From CAZZCN01 sp964652975 (GTDB lineage Bacteria > Bacillota > Clostridia > Saccharofermentanales > UBA5734), in the NCBI GenBank assembly GCA_964652975.1, contig CAZZCN010000137.1, forward strand, positions 1 to 5,873: 5,873 bases of DNA. Reading direction: 5' to 3'. Shown in pieces: positions 5,819-5,873 of the stretch (the first letter of the stretch is position 1; every line of letters starts with the position of its first letter). Below the pieces are notes generated by a model. It ran no database searches, had not been told where the DNA came from, and saw only the letters and a program-made list of their open reading frames with translations. The translations under genes were made by a program, and so were the position numbers.

Positions 5819-5873
5819 TGGAGCCGATGGTGGGAATCGAACCCACGGCCTATTCATTACGAGTGAATTGCTC
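5819..5873 (-). tRNA. tRNA-Thr (anticodon CGT), 5' part cut by window edge
   Basis: On the minus strand the piece begins in the D-stem 3' strand (GAGC). The anticodon arm is ATTCA-CTCGTAA-TGAAT, giving anticodon CGT (plus positions 5859-5861). The T arm is GTGGG-TTCGATT-CCCAC. The acceptor strand CATCGGC is followed by discriminator T and an encoded CCA (5819-5821). The 5' acceptor strand and most of the D arm lie beyond the right edge. The lipoprotein start codon is only 42 bases downstream on the same strand, with no hairpin between. Confidence 0.95.

Noticed and set aside
5777..5857. A longer start for the lipoprotein gene, adding 27 residues
   Set aside because: The extension overlaps tRNA-Thr, lacks a ribosome binding site and would bury the signal peptide. 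The ATG at 5776 has GGAG at the right distance.

Overview
The window looks like a low-GC Gram-positive chromosome, most likely of the class Clostridia and perhaps Lachnospiraceae. The basis is the A+T-rich intergenic DNA, AGGAGG-type ribosome binding sites, SigA-type promoters, a pyrophosphate-type phosphofructokinase of the clostridial kind, and a lipoprotein solute-binding protein. This placement is inferred from sequence character; no search was run.

Layout from left to right. (1) A tRNA unit on the minus strand, tRNA-His(GTG) then tRNA-Gln(TTG), the latter cut by the window edge. It is driven by a perfect-consensus promoter (TTGACA, 17 bp, TATAAT) at 208-236. (2) Diverging on the plus strand is a monocistronic 414-residue diphosphate-dependent 6-phosphofructokinase gene (476-1720) with a candidate extended -10 promoter and a clear intrinsic terminator (1821-1860). 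(3) About 200 bases with no recognised gene follow. (4) On the minus strand lies a flavin-reductase-like protein (2073-2927) with a long charged, lysine-rich C-terminal tail. Its upstream region holds an (ATT)7 microsatellite and a duplicated promoter-like module. (5) Further upstream, also on the minus strand, is a two-gene unit. An orphan extracellular solute-binding lipoprotein (4319-5776) is followed after 2 bases by a fusion protein (3117-4316). The fusion has a GNAT-like N-terminal half, interrupted by simple-sequence DNA, and a complete O6-alkylguanine-DNA methyltransferase C-terminal half. (6) A tRNA-Thr(CGT), cut by the right edge, lies only 42 bases upstream of the lipoprotein start with no visible terminator between them.

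How the parts fit together: pfp is a central glycolytic housekeeping gene. The lipoprotein and the methyltransferase fusion are probably translationally coupled and may be transcribed by read-through from the tRNA-Thr promoter. I see no complete new defence or mobile system. The most unusual points are the GNAT-Ogt fusion, whose acetyl-CoA loop region is occupied by hexanucleotide repeats; the repeat-bearing promoter region of the flavin reductase; and that protein's tail.
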